Shown: piece after piece, positions 45,192-56,690 of the stretch | How positions within the stretch are numbered: position 1 is the first letter of the stretch | Layout: every line of letters begins with the position of its first letter | DNA from: Amborella trichopoda | Lineage: Eukaryota; Streptophyta; Magnoliopsida; Amborellales; Amborellaceae | Length of the DNA: 64,000 nucleotides | Direction: 5' to 3' | Assembly: GCF_000471905.2 (NCBI RefSeq) | Contig: NW_006494789.1 | Span: 3,893,802-3,957,801, forward strand | Notes under the pieces: model-generated | The model's input: the letters and a program-made list of their open reading frames with translations, nothing else | Databases searched by the model: none | Told to the model about the DNA's origin: nothing | Made by a program: the position numbers and the translations under genes

Positions 45192-48100
45192 TGTTTGAAC
45201 GTATTTTTCATCACCTTGGTCCCTGGCAGGAAGCAGGTCAATAAATCCTACAAAATAGTGGAAAATTCTCCAAAAGTCTCATAATGGCCCCAGAATTGCT
45301 CAAGATCATCATTAGAACTTCAAAAGACCATCTGCCAAGTTTCCTCATGATCAGACATGTCTAAGCCAGTGAACACAAAGAAACAGTTTTAAAAAAATTG
45401 ACCTCTAGCACCCTGCAACAGACCCTACAACTGGAGCTATATTTTTGATGTCTCAAATCCCTGTGGGACCATTGTCATTAGATCTGACACGGTCAATAAC
45501 CCCTATGGGCTAAGTTTCGGCTTGATCAGATACTCCAAAACAAAGATATGAGCAAAAAATTGAAACAAGAGAGGTCACACACTATTCCCGTATGGCCTCA
45601 CTACACCAAAATACCATTAAAGGTGGCTATATTTACAGGCATAGGCATTCACTTTCGGGGCCCATAACTCACTCATTCCAAATCTGATCGCTCCCAATGT
45701 GGTGAGCATATTCGTCTCATCAAGACAAACAATTCATTATGTGGGACGATATCCGAGCAAGGAGAAAAGCTAGAGAGAAGTTGCAGATCTGTGAAGCATT
45801 TGCAGAAAATTCAGCAGCGACACACCTCGTTCGATGAACCAAATCACAATGCTCGCACAATGGAGAGACGCAAAACCCATTCCATTGTGTGTGTAAGGTT
45901 CAGGGCTATCAATGGACCGAACCACATACATGACGGATGGTTAGATTTGTGAAATATTCGTTCGGGCTCCAAATTGCGTTTCGACTATGCGTAAGGTTCC
46001 AGCCAAAACTCAAAGGTTCCAATCAAAACTCAAAACTTGTGAAATCTTCGTTCGGGCTCCAAATTGCTTTCCGACTGTTGCCACACGATCGTAATGACAT
46101 GCTTAGTGCACTACAATGAAGAAATCACAGAAAATAATTAAGAAAAGACTACACTATCGATCTGAAGTTTCCACGATTCAAACAAATTTCAAGTCACATT
46201 ATCATGACTCAAAAACATGATTCGTGGATCGAAGTTGGTATCAAAACAATCGTCATGCCAAGCCCTACAAGAAAATAATAATCTTTCGATCAAACAGGCA
46301 TCAAAACAACCCCGGGTCAGCCACAGAAGATCACACAAGTTCTCGGGCAGCCACAGAGACTGTTATGAAATTCCACACATTGTTAGGCAGGGGCAAAACA
46401 GTCCTTTTGCACTCATTTTTAGAACTTCTTTTAATTCAATTCAATCTTAATTTTCAGAAATTAGGTCTAATTTTGATCAATCCATCCATGTTTTGGCACA
46501 ACTCTAAATAAATAGGCACTGCCTCATTGTAAAGAAACACGCTCACCCCTAAGAAGAACCTCGGCCTTCTATTGATTTTTTAGAACATTGAATAGAAATT
46601 TTGATTCCTTGCTTGAGCCTGTGAGTACGTCTTGGAGAGAGAGAGGAGAGAGAAGAAAAGGGCCAGTACCTTTGAGCATGTAACTTTCTCTCTCCTCTCT
46701 CTCTCTTTTGTCCTCTTCTCTCTCTCCTCTCTCTCTCTCTTCTTTCTCTTTCTTCTCTCTTTTCTCTCTTCTCTCTTTCTCTCTCTTCTTCTCCTTCTTT
46801 CTCTATCAGTTGGCGAGACCTAGTGTCGGTTGGTTTTCTCTCTATTCCTCTATCAGTCATTGAGATCTAGCGTCGGTTGGTCTTCTCTCTCTTCGTCTAT
46901 CACTCAGCGAGACTTAACGTTGGTTGGTTTCCTCTCTCTTCCTCTGTCAGTCGATGAGATCTAGCATCGATTGGTCTCCTCTCTCTTCATTTGTCAGTCG
47001 GTGAGATCTAGTGTCAGTTGGTTTTCTCTCTCTTCCTTTGTCAATCTGTGACACCTAACACTGGCTGGTCTCCTGTCTCTTCTTCTATCAGTTGGTGAGA
47101 CATAGCGCTGGTTGGTTTCCTCTCTCTTCTTCTACCAGTTGGTGAGGCCTAACACCAGTTGTATTTTCTCTCTCTAACTAGTAGGCAAGGCCTAACATCG
47201 GTTGTCTTTTCTCTCTCTACCAATTGGTGAGGCCTAACACTGGTTGTCTTTTCTCTCTCTATCAGTCGATGGGGCCTAGTGTCGGTCAGTCTTCTCTCTC
47301 TTCTTCTACCAGTCAATGAGGCCTAGCGTCGGTTGTCTTTTCTCTCTCTACCAATCGAGAAGGCTTAACGTCCGTTGGCTTCTCCCTCTTCTTCTATCAG
47401 TCAACGAGACTTAGCACCAACTGGTTTTCCCTCTCTTCTTCTGTCAGTTGGCGAGACTCAGCGCCAGTTGGCTCCCTTCTTCTATGCTCATCTAACACAG
47501 TCGGTGAAGCCTAGTGCCGACGGCTTCTTCTCTCTCTCATCTCCTGAAACAGTCGGCGATGTCTAGCACCGACTGCATCTCCTCTTCCTTCTTCTCTCTC
47601 CTGTAGTCTATTCCCTTCTTCTCTTTGACCATTATGCTGCTGCTCTCTCATTCAACCAAGAGGGATTGAAGTTAGCATCTCATGGAAATCCTGTCGTTTT
47701 GCCGTAATGTAGTTGTGTTAGATTCTCTTGGCCTTCTTTACGGCCACGACAAACAGACCATTGTGCCTAGTTAGTCGATATCAGTAATAATTTTTAGTAG
47801 CGATCTTGTTAGCCGGTCTTAGTTACCTAGCCCATTTCGCCACCACGTTATGTCAATTATCCACCACCCTAATCACTACTCTGACCTTCTCGCTTGGTCG
47901 AATCCTTCTCTCCCTCTGTCTTTCTTTCTTCTTTTCGAATACGCATGCTTACATACATTCATAAAAGAGGAAAAAGGTGAGGCCTGACCCACCTATCCCA
48001 TAACCATTGCCATATATGTTTGTGATTACGAAAAGCAGAAAATAAGAAGAAAACGAGCCATGAGAGGGGATTTTAAACCAGCTTCATTATTGGGGGCTTT

Positions 48101-48318
48101 TTTCGTGATCTAAGAGGGTGCCCACGTGAGTCAGCTCGAGTAAGTCCCGAACCCACCTTTTAAATTCCTCTCTCACCGGTTGGTAGCACCTGCCCTAGCT
48201 TTCGAACGAGGTTCCCAAGAGACCGATCTCACGAACATCCCTGGACTTCCCCGAAACTCGAGACACGAGCCGCCCGATCCCCCAGGGATCCAAAGGGTGA
48301 GATTGAGGCACCTTACCA
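45192..48318 (+). repeat. LTR L7, 3' LTR of element D
   Basis: 3127 bp from TGTTTGAACGTA to GAGGCACCTTACCA. The TATA position reads TAAATAAATAGG (46504-46515). It contains a CT microsatellite (46630-46800) and hairpin array (46800-47585). It and L6 are clearly the same subtype, but the divergence is visible, so D is not recent. Confidence 0.9.
46800..47585 (+). repeat. Hairpin minisatellite array in LTR L7
   Basis: About 16 units of about 47-50 bp, core CAGTCGGYGARRCCTAGYRC plus CGGTTGG and CT spacer. Some units have lost arm pairing by C-to-T changes. Confidence 0.83.
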
Positions 48319-48323
48319 ACGGT
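48319..48323. repeat. Target site duplication, right (element D)
   Basis: ACGGT, matching ACAGT at 32214-32218 with one mismatch. Confidence 0.65.
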
Positions 48324-49830
48324 CAAATTGTTGTTGAAGACCTGGAGCCATGTTAGCAACACATGGCTACTTGGTCACAGGGAGGCAAGGATTTCACTGA
48401 TGGACCTACATTTCGTTGGTGGGCTGCCGCTCCTGGGCACCATGTATGACAAGTTTATTCCCCCGAACTCAATCATTTTTTAAGGGGAGAAGATAGGTAA
48501 ATAAGCCCCCCCAACTGAGCTTCAAGAATTGTTTGTAATCTATCAGCGACTCTATGACGAGCCTAAAAGTGGGCGAGTCACTTTCACCAAATGGGTGAGG
48601 TTCTTCCACGGCAGCTATACAAATGAAGTTGGTCTGTCACCGAGAGAAGGAGAGAAGGAAACTCCGCTCGATTTCATGCTGCGAAAGCAGAACGAGCACA
48701 TCTTCCTAGCGGCCTATTTAGTGCTTTACTTATGCAAGTTGGCCGTGCTGGGAGCCATTTTCAGGGGAAGACCGTATAAAGGGGACGAAGGAGGGAATGG
48801 CATAGAAGATGGTGAGGACTTCCCGAGAGATTTCAAGACTGCTTTCCCAGTCTATTACGTGTATGGCTGGCTTGGGGCTTATTTTTTAGATTCATATCTC
48901 AGAACCCGGGAGCTGAAGGACATCATGTGCCTGTTTTTGTTGAAGAATGCAGGGAAGAGTGCAATTTTCCATACCCTCAGCCATGCACGTAGCTTGTTCT
49001 TCAATGATCACCTCCACATGAACTGGGTGGCATTCCCAGTTGGGACTCTCACAGATCGCACGTATGTGGACGAGTTGGGCCACCACCTAGATGGTGACTT
49101 CACTAACCCAAAAGAATTGATGTTTATGTTGAGTGTGAGAGGCGAAGTTCTTGCCTATCGCACTGTTCATGGCACAAAGCTTGAGGGCTACATTCCTCAT
49201 GTGTTCACCCGGCAACATGGGCTGGTTCATGGGTGCCTGTTTGCCATACTCTTTGAGAAGTGGCATAGCAGGAAAGCCCGTTGGAAGAAGGACGCATAGT
49301 CAGGAAGATTTGGCTCCCGAGGCACATTCGAACCGCCTAGGCTACATGCTTGGAGGCCACCACAATAAGTATGTGCTGCCCCATTTTGGCAAGAAGGTAT
49401 GGGCCACTAAGGCCCACAAGCACTGGTGGAGGATCACGAACAAGGGGTATTGGGATGTGGAACATCCTTGGAAAGGGGAGGGTAGCCACTGGAGTCAGGA
49501 TACCAGGCAGCAGAAGAAGATGGCAATGACCCCTCCTTAGGTGAAATTTTACCCTGGGCTTCCCTCATGATTGATGCGTGGTCGGGCGGCCTTGCCAGAC
49601 TATCGTGGATGAGTCCTTGCCAAGGTTTCTCAACATGGAGAAGGAGACAAAACATGGTTCGACCATCTCTCTGCTATCTTCAAATGGAAGGAATGTCGTA
49701 AAGTCCTGGGGTATGAGGGGCATCCAGTCCAGGATTTGAATAAGCCAATAAAGAGCGGCACTCCTAGCAAGTTGGCCACCGATTCTTCCAATTTTGGCAC
49801 CTCAAAGGGTGCTACGTCTAAGCAGGCAAA

Positions 49831-50060
49831 AGGGAAGAAGAGAAAGCGAGTTGCTGCACCTAAGCCGGCGAAAATAAGAAGAAGCGAGTTGGTGTGTCCG
49901 AGCCGGTGGCGAAGAAGAAAAAGCAAGTTGTTGCGCCTGAGTCGATGAAGAAGAAAAATTAAGCTGCTGCGCCCGAGCCGACGAAGAAGTGAAAGCAGGC
50001 TGGTGCACTCGACTCGGCACAGAAGAAAAAGCAATTTGCTGCACCCGAGTCGGCGAAAGG
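49831..50060 (+). repeat. 36-39 bp coding repeat (Lys-rich) in PMD gene
   Basis: Six units around AAGAAAAAGCAAGTTGTTGC, each encoding a KKK...APES/EP...K dodecapeptide. Two frameshift or stop events lie inside. Repeated basic clusters are consistent with nuclear targeting or nucleic-acid binding, which is inference. Confidence 0.75.
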
Positions 50061-51318
50061 AAAGGAGAAAAAGCGGACGACCCCAGCTACTCTTCGTTCC
50101 TCAGCCGAGAAGGCAACCAAAGCCTCGGGGCACAAAGGACATAAGGTCCCCGTGATTCATGAGCTAGGAGACAGCTCCTTGCCCTCAGCTACTTCAGAAT
50201 GCTGTGCATCTCCGGTTGTTTCCCAGTCACCTTCTGCTCTTACAGCTTCACCTTCGCCCTCACCTGAGCTTTCTCCTGGCCCTTCAGAGGTTCAAGCCAG
50301 TTCCACAGAGCCTAATGCCCCGATTGTGGCTGAAGGGGAGGGCTCAGTCCCAATGGAAGTGGACGGGGATGATGAGGCTGGTCTTGATGAGGCTGGCCCT
50401 GACGAGGCGGCAAAGGCAGCAAGGGCCTCCGGTATTCTGATAGTCATCGTTCCTACCGAGGAAAGGGAAACCCCGGTAGAGGTCATGATAATAGAAGAGG
50501 ATGAACCCCCAAGAGCTTAAGAGGGGCCATCTCAGAGCAGGAGACGGCTACCTCGAGCTGTAGATCTGGGGGGGGTGGAGAAGCAAGATGCCTTAAGGGA
50601 TCAAGCTTGCCGAGCCCTGAGGCGACGCTCGTGATTTCAGCTAAGGCAAGCGCCATGTGAGGGCCTGTTGATGAAATGATGATCGTGGCAGACCATGGCG
50701 AAGAAGGAGAGGGAGAGGGTGTCGAACCTCCCAAGTTGGAGATGGCTCTGAAGGAGGGGACACAGGGAGAGGCTGCCCCGGGCGATGAGACTACCGAGGT
50801 GCAACTCGAGACAGAGGTAGTGGCTCCAGGCGAGGAGGTCATCCTTGCCTGGGCTGCGGTTGCAGTGCTTGCATAGGATGAGGTGATGGTGCCTGGGCAT
50901 AAAAGGATCGAGCCCGACATGGTCATGACCAGGGGCCAGAGCGAGACGGCAGTCGCCGAGCTACCAGAGCAGCCTGAGGTCGCTCCTGAATCAGAGGAAC
51001 CTAAGATCTCGGCAGTAGCTGGGGGTCCTCCTGTTATGGTTTCCCTTGTTGTATTACCTAACCCATCTTTCAGCAGGCTGCCAAACGTCACTTTTGTGGT
51101 GATTCAGTCGGGCCTCTAAAAACTGAAGGAGCTTTCCTTTGAAGAGCTTGGAGAGGCGAACTAAAAGTTGACAGGGATTGCGCTAGGGATTGTGCTCGAA
51201 GTCATTTGTTATTTTGACAACAATGTCAATGAGAGATGGAGGGTGAAGGCCTTACGATAAGAAGCCACTGCACAATGACTTGAAAGCTCACAGTTTCCCC
51301 CTTTGGAGTCTTTTCTTA

Positions 51319-51323
51319 TGCGC
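51319..51323. repeat. Target site duplication, left (solo LTR L8)
   Basis: TGCGC before LTR L8. TCCGC follows it (53708-53712), one mismatch. Confidence 0.6.
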
Positions 51324-53707
51324 TGGTTAGGTGCCTCGATCTCGGCCTCCGGATCTTTGACAATTGGGGCGCACTTGTCTCGGGTTTCAGGGAGACTCAG
51401 GACTTTGTGAGATCGCTCTCTAGGGAACCTCGTTCGAGAACGAGGGAAGGTATTATCAATCGTGAGAGAGGAATTTAAGATGGATTCGGGACTTACTCAG
51501 GCTGGCTCACATAGGCACCCTCTTAGATCATGAAGAAAGCCCCTCAGTAATAAAACTAGTTCGGAATCGCCTCCCTTAGCTTGTATTCTCCTGTTTTCTG
51601 CATTCACACACATATGGCAAAGTTTATACGACATGTGGGTCAGACCTCACCTTTTCCTCTTCGGTGAATGTACATAAGCATGGGCATTCAAAAGAAGAAG
51701 ACAAGAAGATAGATGGGGGAGAGAAGAATTTGACTAAGCGAGGAGATCAGCGCAATGACTAAGCTGGTGAATAATTGGCCTGACGTGGTAGTAAACGGGC
51801 TTTGTAACTCAGTCTAGCTCATAGGATTACTACTATATGTCATACTGATACTCACTAGCTCGGCACAATGGTTAGTCTGTCATGGCAATAAAGTGGGCAC
51901 AGTAATTCTGGCACAACAACATTACTACTAAACGATAAGACTACCATGAGAGGTTAATCTCGATCCCTCTCAATCAAACGAAAGAATAACAAAATGAAGG
52001 TCATAAGGAAAGAATAAGAAGTGAGATAAGAGAACAAGAGAATAGAAAGAAGGAGGGGGAAGAAAGGAAGAGAAGAGTGTGACAGACGAGAGAATAAAGG
52101 AGAGAGGAGGGAGAAAGACGCACTCGGCGCTACGCATTGCCGGCTGCATTGAAAGAAGAAGAGAAAGAAGATAGAGTTGGCATTAGGCATTGCCGGCTGC
52201 GTTGAAAGAAGAAGAGAAAGAAGATAGAGTTGGCACTAGGCATTGTCAGCGGCATTATAAGAAGAGAGGAAAGAGAGGCACAGTCGGCGCTAAGCATTGT
52301 CAACTGTGCTAGACAGAGAAGAGAGAGAAGATGAAGTTGGTGCTAGGCTTCGCTGACTGTATTAGATATATAAGAGAGAAGATACCGTCGATGCTATCCA
52401 TCGCTGACTGTGTTAGATAGTGGAAAGATAGAAGATACAGTCTGCTCTTGGCATCACCGATTGTGTTAGACAGAGGAGAAAGAAAAGATGCAATCGGTGC
52501 TAAGCTTCACCGACTGTGTCAGACAAAGGAGAGAGAAAAGATACAGTCGACACTAGACTTCACCGACTATATCAGAAGAAGATAGAGAAAAGACGCAGTC
52601 GGCACTAGGCCTCACCTATTGTGTCAGACATAGGAGAGAGAAAAGACACAGTCGGCACTAGGCTTGATTGACTGTGTTAGATAGAGGAGAGAGAAAAGAT
52701 GTAGTCAGTGTCAAGCTTCCCCCACTGTGTTAGACAGAGCAGAGAGGAAAGATGCAGTCGACTTTAGGCTTCGTCGATTGTGTCAGATAGAGAAGAGAGA
52801 AAAGACATAGCCAATGTTAGGCTTCGTCGATTATGTCAAACAGAGGAGAGAAAAAAGATGAACTCAGTGCTAGGCTTTACCGACTGTGTCAAAAGAAGAG
52901 AGAGAGGGCACATTCGGTGCTAAACATCGTCGACTGTGTTAGAAGAGCAGAAGAGAAAGTTAAGATAGGGAGGAGAAGGGAGGGAAGGAGAGATAAAGAT
53001 GAGAAGAAGAGGGATAGAGATGAGAAGAAGAGAGAGAAAGAGAGGAAGAGAGAGAAATAGGGGAGGAGAGAATTTGGAGAGAGAAATTTACCTTACTGAA
53101 GGTTATCGAGCCTTTTCTTCTCTCTCCTCTCTCTCTCCAAGACTTGCCCACGAGCTCAAGCAAAATTCAAAACTTTATTGATTCAAGAAAATGAATCCAA
53201 CTCTTTTTACAATGAGGTAGTCAGATATAGGCCCTAGAAGTGACTGTCCGTGACTGTAAAAATAGCCACTTTTAATGGTGTTTTGATGCAGGGCGGCCAC
53301 AAGAGAATAGTGTGCGGCCTACTCCTCTTCAGTATTTTACCCATAACTTTGTCCACGAGTGCCCGATTAAGCCGAAACTTGATCCATAGGGGTTTTCAAC
53401 CATTACAGATCCAATGGCGGTGGTCTCACTGCTATTTGATGCACCAAAAATATATTTCTAGTTACAGGGTCCATTTCAAAGTGCTAGAGGCCGATTTTGC
53501 TGAAATTGTTTCTTTGTATTCACTGCCTTAGACATGTATGATTGCGATGAAACTTGGAGGTGACCTTTTAGAGTGCTAATGAAGATCTTGACCAGTTATG
53601 GGGAAATTTTGAGACTGTTGGAATTTCCACTATTTTGTAGGATATATTGACCTGCTTCCTACTTATCTCGCCTCAGGGACTAAGGTGCTGAAAAATGCAT
53701 TCAAACA
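51324..53707 (-). mobile_element. Solo LTR L8 inserted in the PMD gene
   Basis: 2384-bp LTR, minus orientation, from TGGTTAGGTGCC to AAATGCATTCAAACA, with both ends intact and a near-matching 5-bp duplication. The PMD coiled-coil frame continues on the other side. Solo LTRs arise by recombination between the two LTRs of an inserted element. It contains the CAGTCGG-type hairpin array and a GA tract (52960-53145). Confidence 0.82.
52120..52950 (-). repeat. Hairpin minisatellite array in LTR L8
   Basis: About 16 units of about 50 bp. Plus-strand core CACAGTCGGCACTAGGCTTC then ACCGACTGTG with GAGAGAAAAGA spacers. Same subtype as L2 and L3. Confidence 0.83.
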
Positions 53708-54060
53708 TCCGCTACCATGAATTAGAAAACACGTAATCATAGTAGTTAGATGCCACAGAATTCCAGAGATCAGGCCTTGCTGTGGAGGCCATCGCTCGCT
53801 AGTGCAAGGTGACAGCTCTGAGGGCGAAGAGATTATAGGTGATGCAGAAGCTTGACAAGATGGAGAAGGAGACAACGGATTGAGAAGCGAAGGATAAAGT
53901 TTTTTTTTATAACACTTTGGCCCTCCAATATTCTTTAAGAGAAGTGGCCACCTTGATGAAGCAAGAGGCGGGGCTGGTAGCAGAGCTGAAGAACGAGATT
54001 GAACGAGCGAAAGAATCAGCTGCAACATACAGGGGAAAGAACATTTCCTCACTTTCATAG
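53708..54060 (+). pseudogene. PMD gene, C-terminal coiled coil (element C)
   Basis: Continues the frame interrupted by solo LTR L8. Glu/Lys/Leu/Ala-rich, with EVATLMKQEAGLVAELKNEI and a preceding VMQKLDKMEKET, so a coiled coil is likely. Stops at about 53789, 53828 and 53879 show decay. The natural stop is TAG at 54058-54060. The minus-strand gag-pro frame stops at 54089-54091, so the two genes converge with about 28 bp between their stop codons. The same convergence occurs at 303-481 in element G. Confidence 0.72.
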
Positions 54061-55056
54061 CTTGAGACGACAAAGAAAATCCCACTCCTTATTTCGTCTT
54101 GTGCCAGCCTGCTGTGGCATCAATGACCTCGAACGGGGGAGCAGTTGCTTCCTCACCCCTTAGTGTTTGATTGGAGAGGGGCTCATAATTCATGGTTTTC
54201 ATGATTTGATGAGCTTGCTTGATGTAAATGCTTCAGTCTGGGGAGCTTTCGCTTCGATTTGAGGTGCATTGGTCTTAAGATTGTCATAAGTCTTAGTCTC
54301 AGGGACAAACCCCTTTAAATGCTTTGAAGCGATTCGCATGATCTCAAATTGGCTCTGGAGATTATGAACCTCGCTTGTCAGCTCTGCCATGGGGTCTTAT
54401 TCCTAAGGGCTAGAGGGATGACTCTTGTCTACCTGTACTTCTTCAACAACCCCTGAGATGTGTAGGATCCTCTTTTGGCTACTGATGCTCCCCTTGTTCA
54501 AGGAGACCGGAACTTGGAGTACCTTCCTTGGTGGTTGGTGTGCCAGTTCTGCTTCTAGAAGAGCGATGGGGACATGCAGGACCTTTTGCTGGTCTTATGT
54601 ATAGGTTACCCTTAGCGCTGCAAGGTTTACCTCTTGGGCTTCCTCAAGCTCGGGAGTTGTTTCTAGCTTGTCATTTTGTTCTGGCGAATTAGAAGTAGAG
54701 GGGGAAGCTTTGTCTTCAGGAGAGGATACCATGACCTCGAAGACGTTGCATGGTGTGCTCAGTTGGATAGGGGTCAAGGGGAGGATCTTGCCCTGTCTTT
54801 CATTTTCTTTGAACATTTACGTTATCATTTGCCCCAGATCCTCTACATCATCATGAGACAAAGGTCCTGTCTCTCTCTCAAGCTTTCAATCATCGTTCTT
54901 TGGCTTTTTCGATGCTGGAGGTTCTGCGCCATTGGCATAGTGAGTCTCAGCTTCCGGAAACAGTCTTTTATCAACATAGACCATGTGTTGCCTTCCATCT
55001 CGGCTGTACTTGAAGCATTGGTGGAGTGTGGATGGAACCACCCCCTGGTCGTGAAG
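54061..55056 (-). pseudogene. Post-protease region and end of gag-pro (element C)
   Basis: Downstream of protease on the minus strand. Segments at 54816-54595 (FKENERQGKILPLTP) and 54390-54199 (LQSQFEIMRIASKHLKGFVPETK) match element G at 1375-1097 (FKEEERQGRILPLTT) and 829-638 (LQSQLEFMRIASKHLKEFVSETK). The final segment (MNYEPLSNQT, about 54165) ends at the stop 54089-54091. In pol-bearing Tat elements this is where RT would follow; here nothing but the antisense PMD gene does. No domain recognised in the segment itself. Confidence 0.72.
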
Positions 55057-55572
55057 CTAAGGACGACCAAGCAGGATGTTGTAGGAGGTATTGATGTCGA
55101 TTACATGGAATTGGGCATACTCATTGAGATCACTAATCTTGAGATGAAGGTGCACTGTGCCGGCTGGCTTTTCTCCTGACTGGTTAAACCCTTGCACAGT
55201 GATGTGGGTAGGAGTGAGGTCGTCAGACCCTAATCCCAATAGGGTGAGGATCCTTCTTGGGATCAAGTTGACTGCTGACCCTCTACCTAGCATGATCCGA
55301 TTGAGAGGGTAGGCATGGAGTTCATCATTTATGGAGAGGTGGTGATTGTGGAATTTGCCTCCCAACTAAAAGTCATCTTCGGAAAAAGAGATTGCCAAGC
55401 ACCCACTTAGGATGGTCGAGACTTCAATAGGTTCCATTTCAATCTTGTACACCTCTAGGTTAGAAAGAGCATGAACCAGAGCCATACGGTAGTCTTTAGA
55501 CAGCAGGAGGGCATCATAGATACTTAAAAGGGCCGGAAGCTTTCTCAAGTGCCCAATTACATCGTACTTCAC
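55057..55572 (-). pseudogene. Aspartic protease (element C)
   Basis: Upstream part (55572-55366) has the Tat pre-protease motif YDVIGHLRKLPALLSIYDALLLS and is separated by one stop from the protease (55365-55057). This has GSAVNLIPRRILTLLGL, HITVQGFNQSGEKPAGTVHL and [17 protein letters not shown] (longer runs described, key blocks only). The active-site triplet normally reads D-x-G-S; here the residues before GSAVN are Gly-Arg, so the catalytic Asp is lost. Would cleave Gag-Pol during particle maturation; not active as it stands. The best-preserved protease in the window; element D has none and element G half. Confidence 0.85.
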
Positions 55573-56690
55573 TTTATTCTCATTAGTCTTCTATGTTCCT
55601 GATCCTGTCACTGGTGTGGGTGGTAGGGTAGGCTTAGGAACAAGCTTTGGTTAGGTTTTGGTTTGTGACACGGACTGACTTTGTTGTTCATTCAGTGCGG
55701 TCTGGGTTGATGAGGAAGTAATAGGAGCTCATATTAAGGATGTAGAGGTTTGAGGTTGAGGTTTAGGGAAGAGCGAAGGATTAGGAAACTTGAGGGCCTT
55801 GGGCTTTGGTGGTGTGGGCAGTAGCTTCTTTCCTGATCTTAGACTCATTTGCCTCATGCTAGCTAGTACTTCCAAGATCTGCACTATGTGGGAGGCTTCT
55901 TTGGAACAGGATCTTGAAGATGACTCGATTTTTGCTTTGGTTGACAGGGCGTCAGTGGCTGTCGAGAATCCAGCCGCCTGAGCCAACATCTCTCTAAGGG
56001 ACTCTTGTTGTGGCTGGTTGAGCTAACAACTCAAACTCTTTGTTTAGAGTGTCGAAGTCTGGGCACCATCGAGCTGCACATGTGGAGAAAATATAATAGA
56101 AGGGAAGATAAGAAGAATTAAAATGTTGAAGGAAGATTTTTATGTCATTGCCGGAATTGCATGTGCCCAGGAGATATGTTAGGTCTTACCCAGGGTTCGA
56201 CTATCATAGGGTGCTTTTAGCAACGTCACCCATATTAGAGGAATCCCGAGTTGTTGGTGATTCGAGGATGTCCACTTGATTGGATGAAAGGATGAGGCGA
56301 GCTACGCCTGGGATAAAGTCTTTCAAGGTCGGCAGTGGAGGAAGGGGCTTGAGGAATTCTTCCTCGACCGGTGGCTGAGGAGGACGATTCCTTCGACGGG
56401 CCGACCTAGGTGTCTGCCATCTCCTTTGGGATCCTTGAGGGGGTGTTTGGACCACCCTATCAAGCTGGTGAGTAGCCCTTCCTTGGTAGACTGCCTCACG
56501 TTTCAAGGATTTGAGCCTACTCCACCCATGGTAGACTTTCTAAGGCGGAGAGGTCGAAGGCTCTAAAGGGTCTAGTGTATACTCAGGAGGGGCAAGTAGT
56601 GTGCCTTTCTTTGGAATAGGAGCGGTGGCCTGGACACGTTCCGAGAGAACCGCAAATGTTGTGGCCCTGCTGGACTTTCTTTGCGACTAT
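55573..56690 (-). pseudogene. gag-pro spacer (element C)
   Basis: Frames at 56506-56204 (basic, RRNRPPQPPVEEEFL) and 55989-55729 (MLAQAAGFSTATDALSTKAK, then Lys/Pro-rich KALKFPNPSLFPKPQPQ) link gag to protease. The second frame matches 39309-39560 of element D. No known domain. Frameshifts present. Confidence 0.6.

Larger units (their letters stand above)
32219..48318 (+). mobile_element. Element D: Tat-like Ty3/gypsy element with pol
   Basis: 16.1 kb, both LTRs present (32219-35383 and 45192-48318). Order: LTR, PBS, leader ORF1, gag, spacer, RT, RNase H, archaeal-type RNase H, integrase, 3' UTR, LTR. Inserted in element C's PMD gene with an ACAGT/ACGGT duplication. No protease is visible between gag and RT and no PMD gene, although inverted PMD 5' UTR sequence survives at about 43740-44530. 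Many stops and frameshifts: an autonomous-type copy that is now dead. A 20-bp assembly gap lies in the RNase H. Confidence 0.85.
48319..51323 (+). pseudogene. PMD gene, main part (element C)
   Basis: Resumes after element D. Plant mobile domain motifs: RISLMDLHFVGGLPLLGTMYDKFIPP (48390-48470 region; longer motif described, key residues W, GGLP, YD, FIPP), then YQRLYDEP, HIFLAAYLVLYLCKL and FPVYYVYGWLGAYFLDSYL. A stretch of 257 codons (48529-49299) is open. After a frameshift near 49290: GYMLGGHHNKYVLP. Then six Lys-rich 12-residue repeats (KKKQVVAPESMK type, about 49831-50060) resembling nuclear localisation signals, a Ser/Pro-rich part (50150-50300), an acidic part (50310-50870), and the start of a coiled coil. 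Stops and frameshifts throughout. PMD function is not established biochemically; antisense extra ORFs are known in Tat elements. Confidence 0.8.

Noticed and set aside
50483-51091. 202-codon Ser/Thr-rich frame on the minus strand
   Set aside because: Antisense shadow of the GC-rich acidic region of the PMD gene. No motif.
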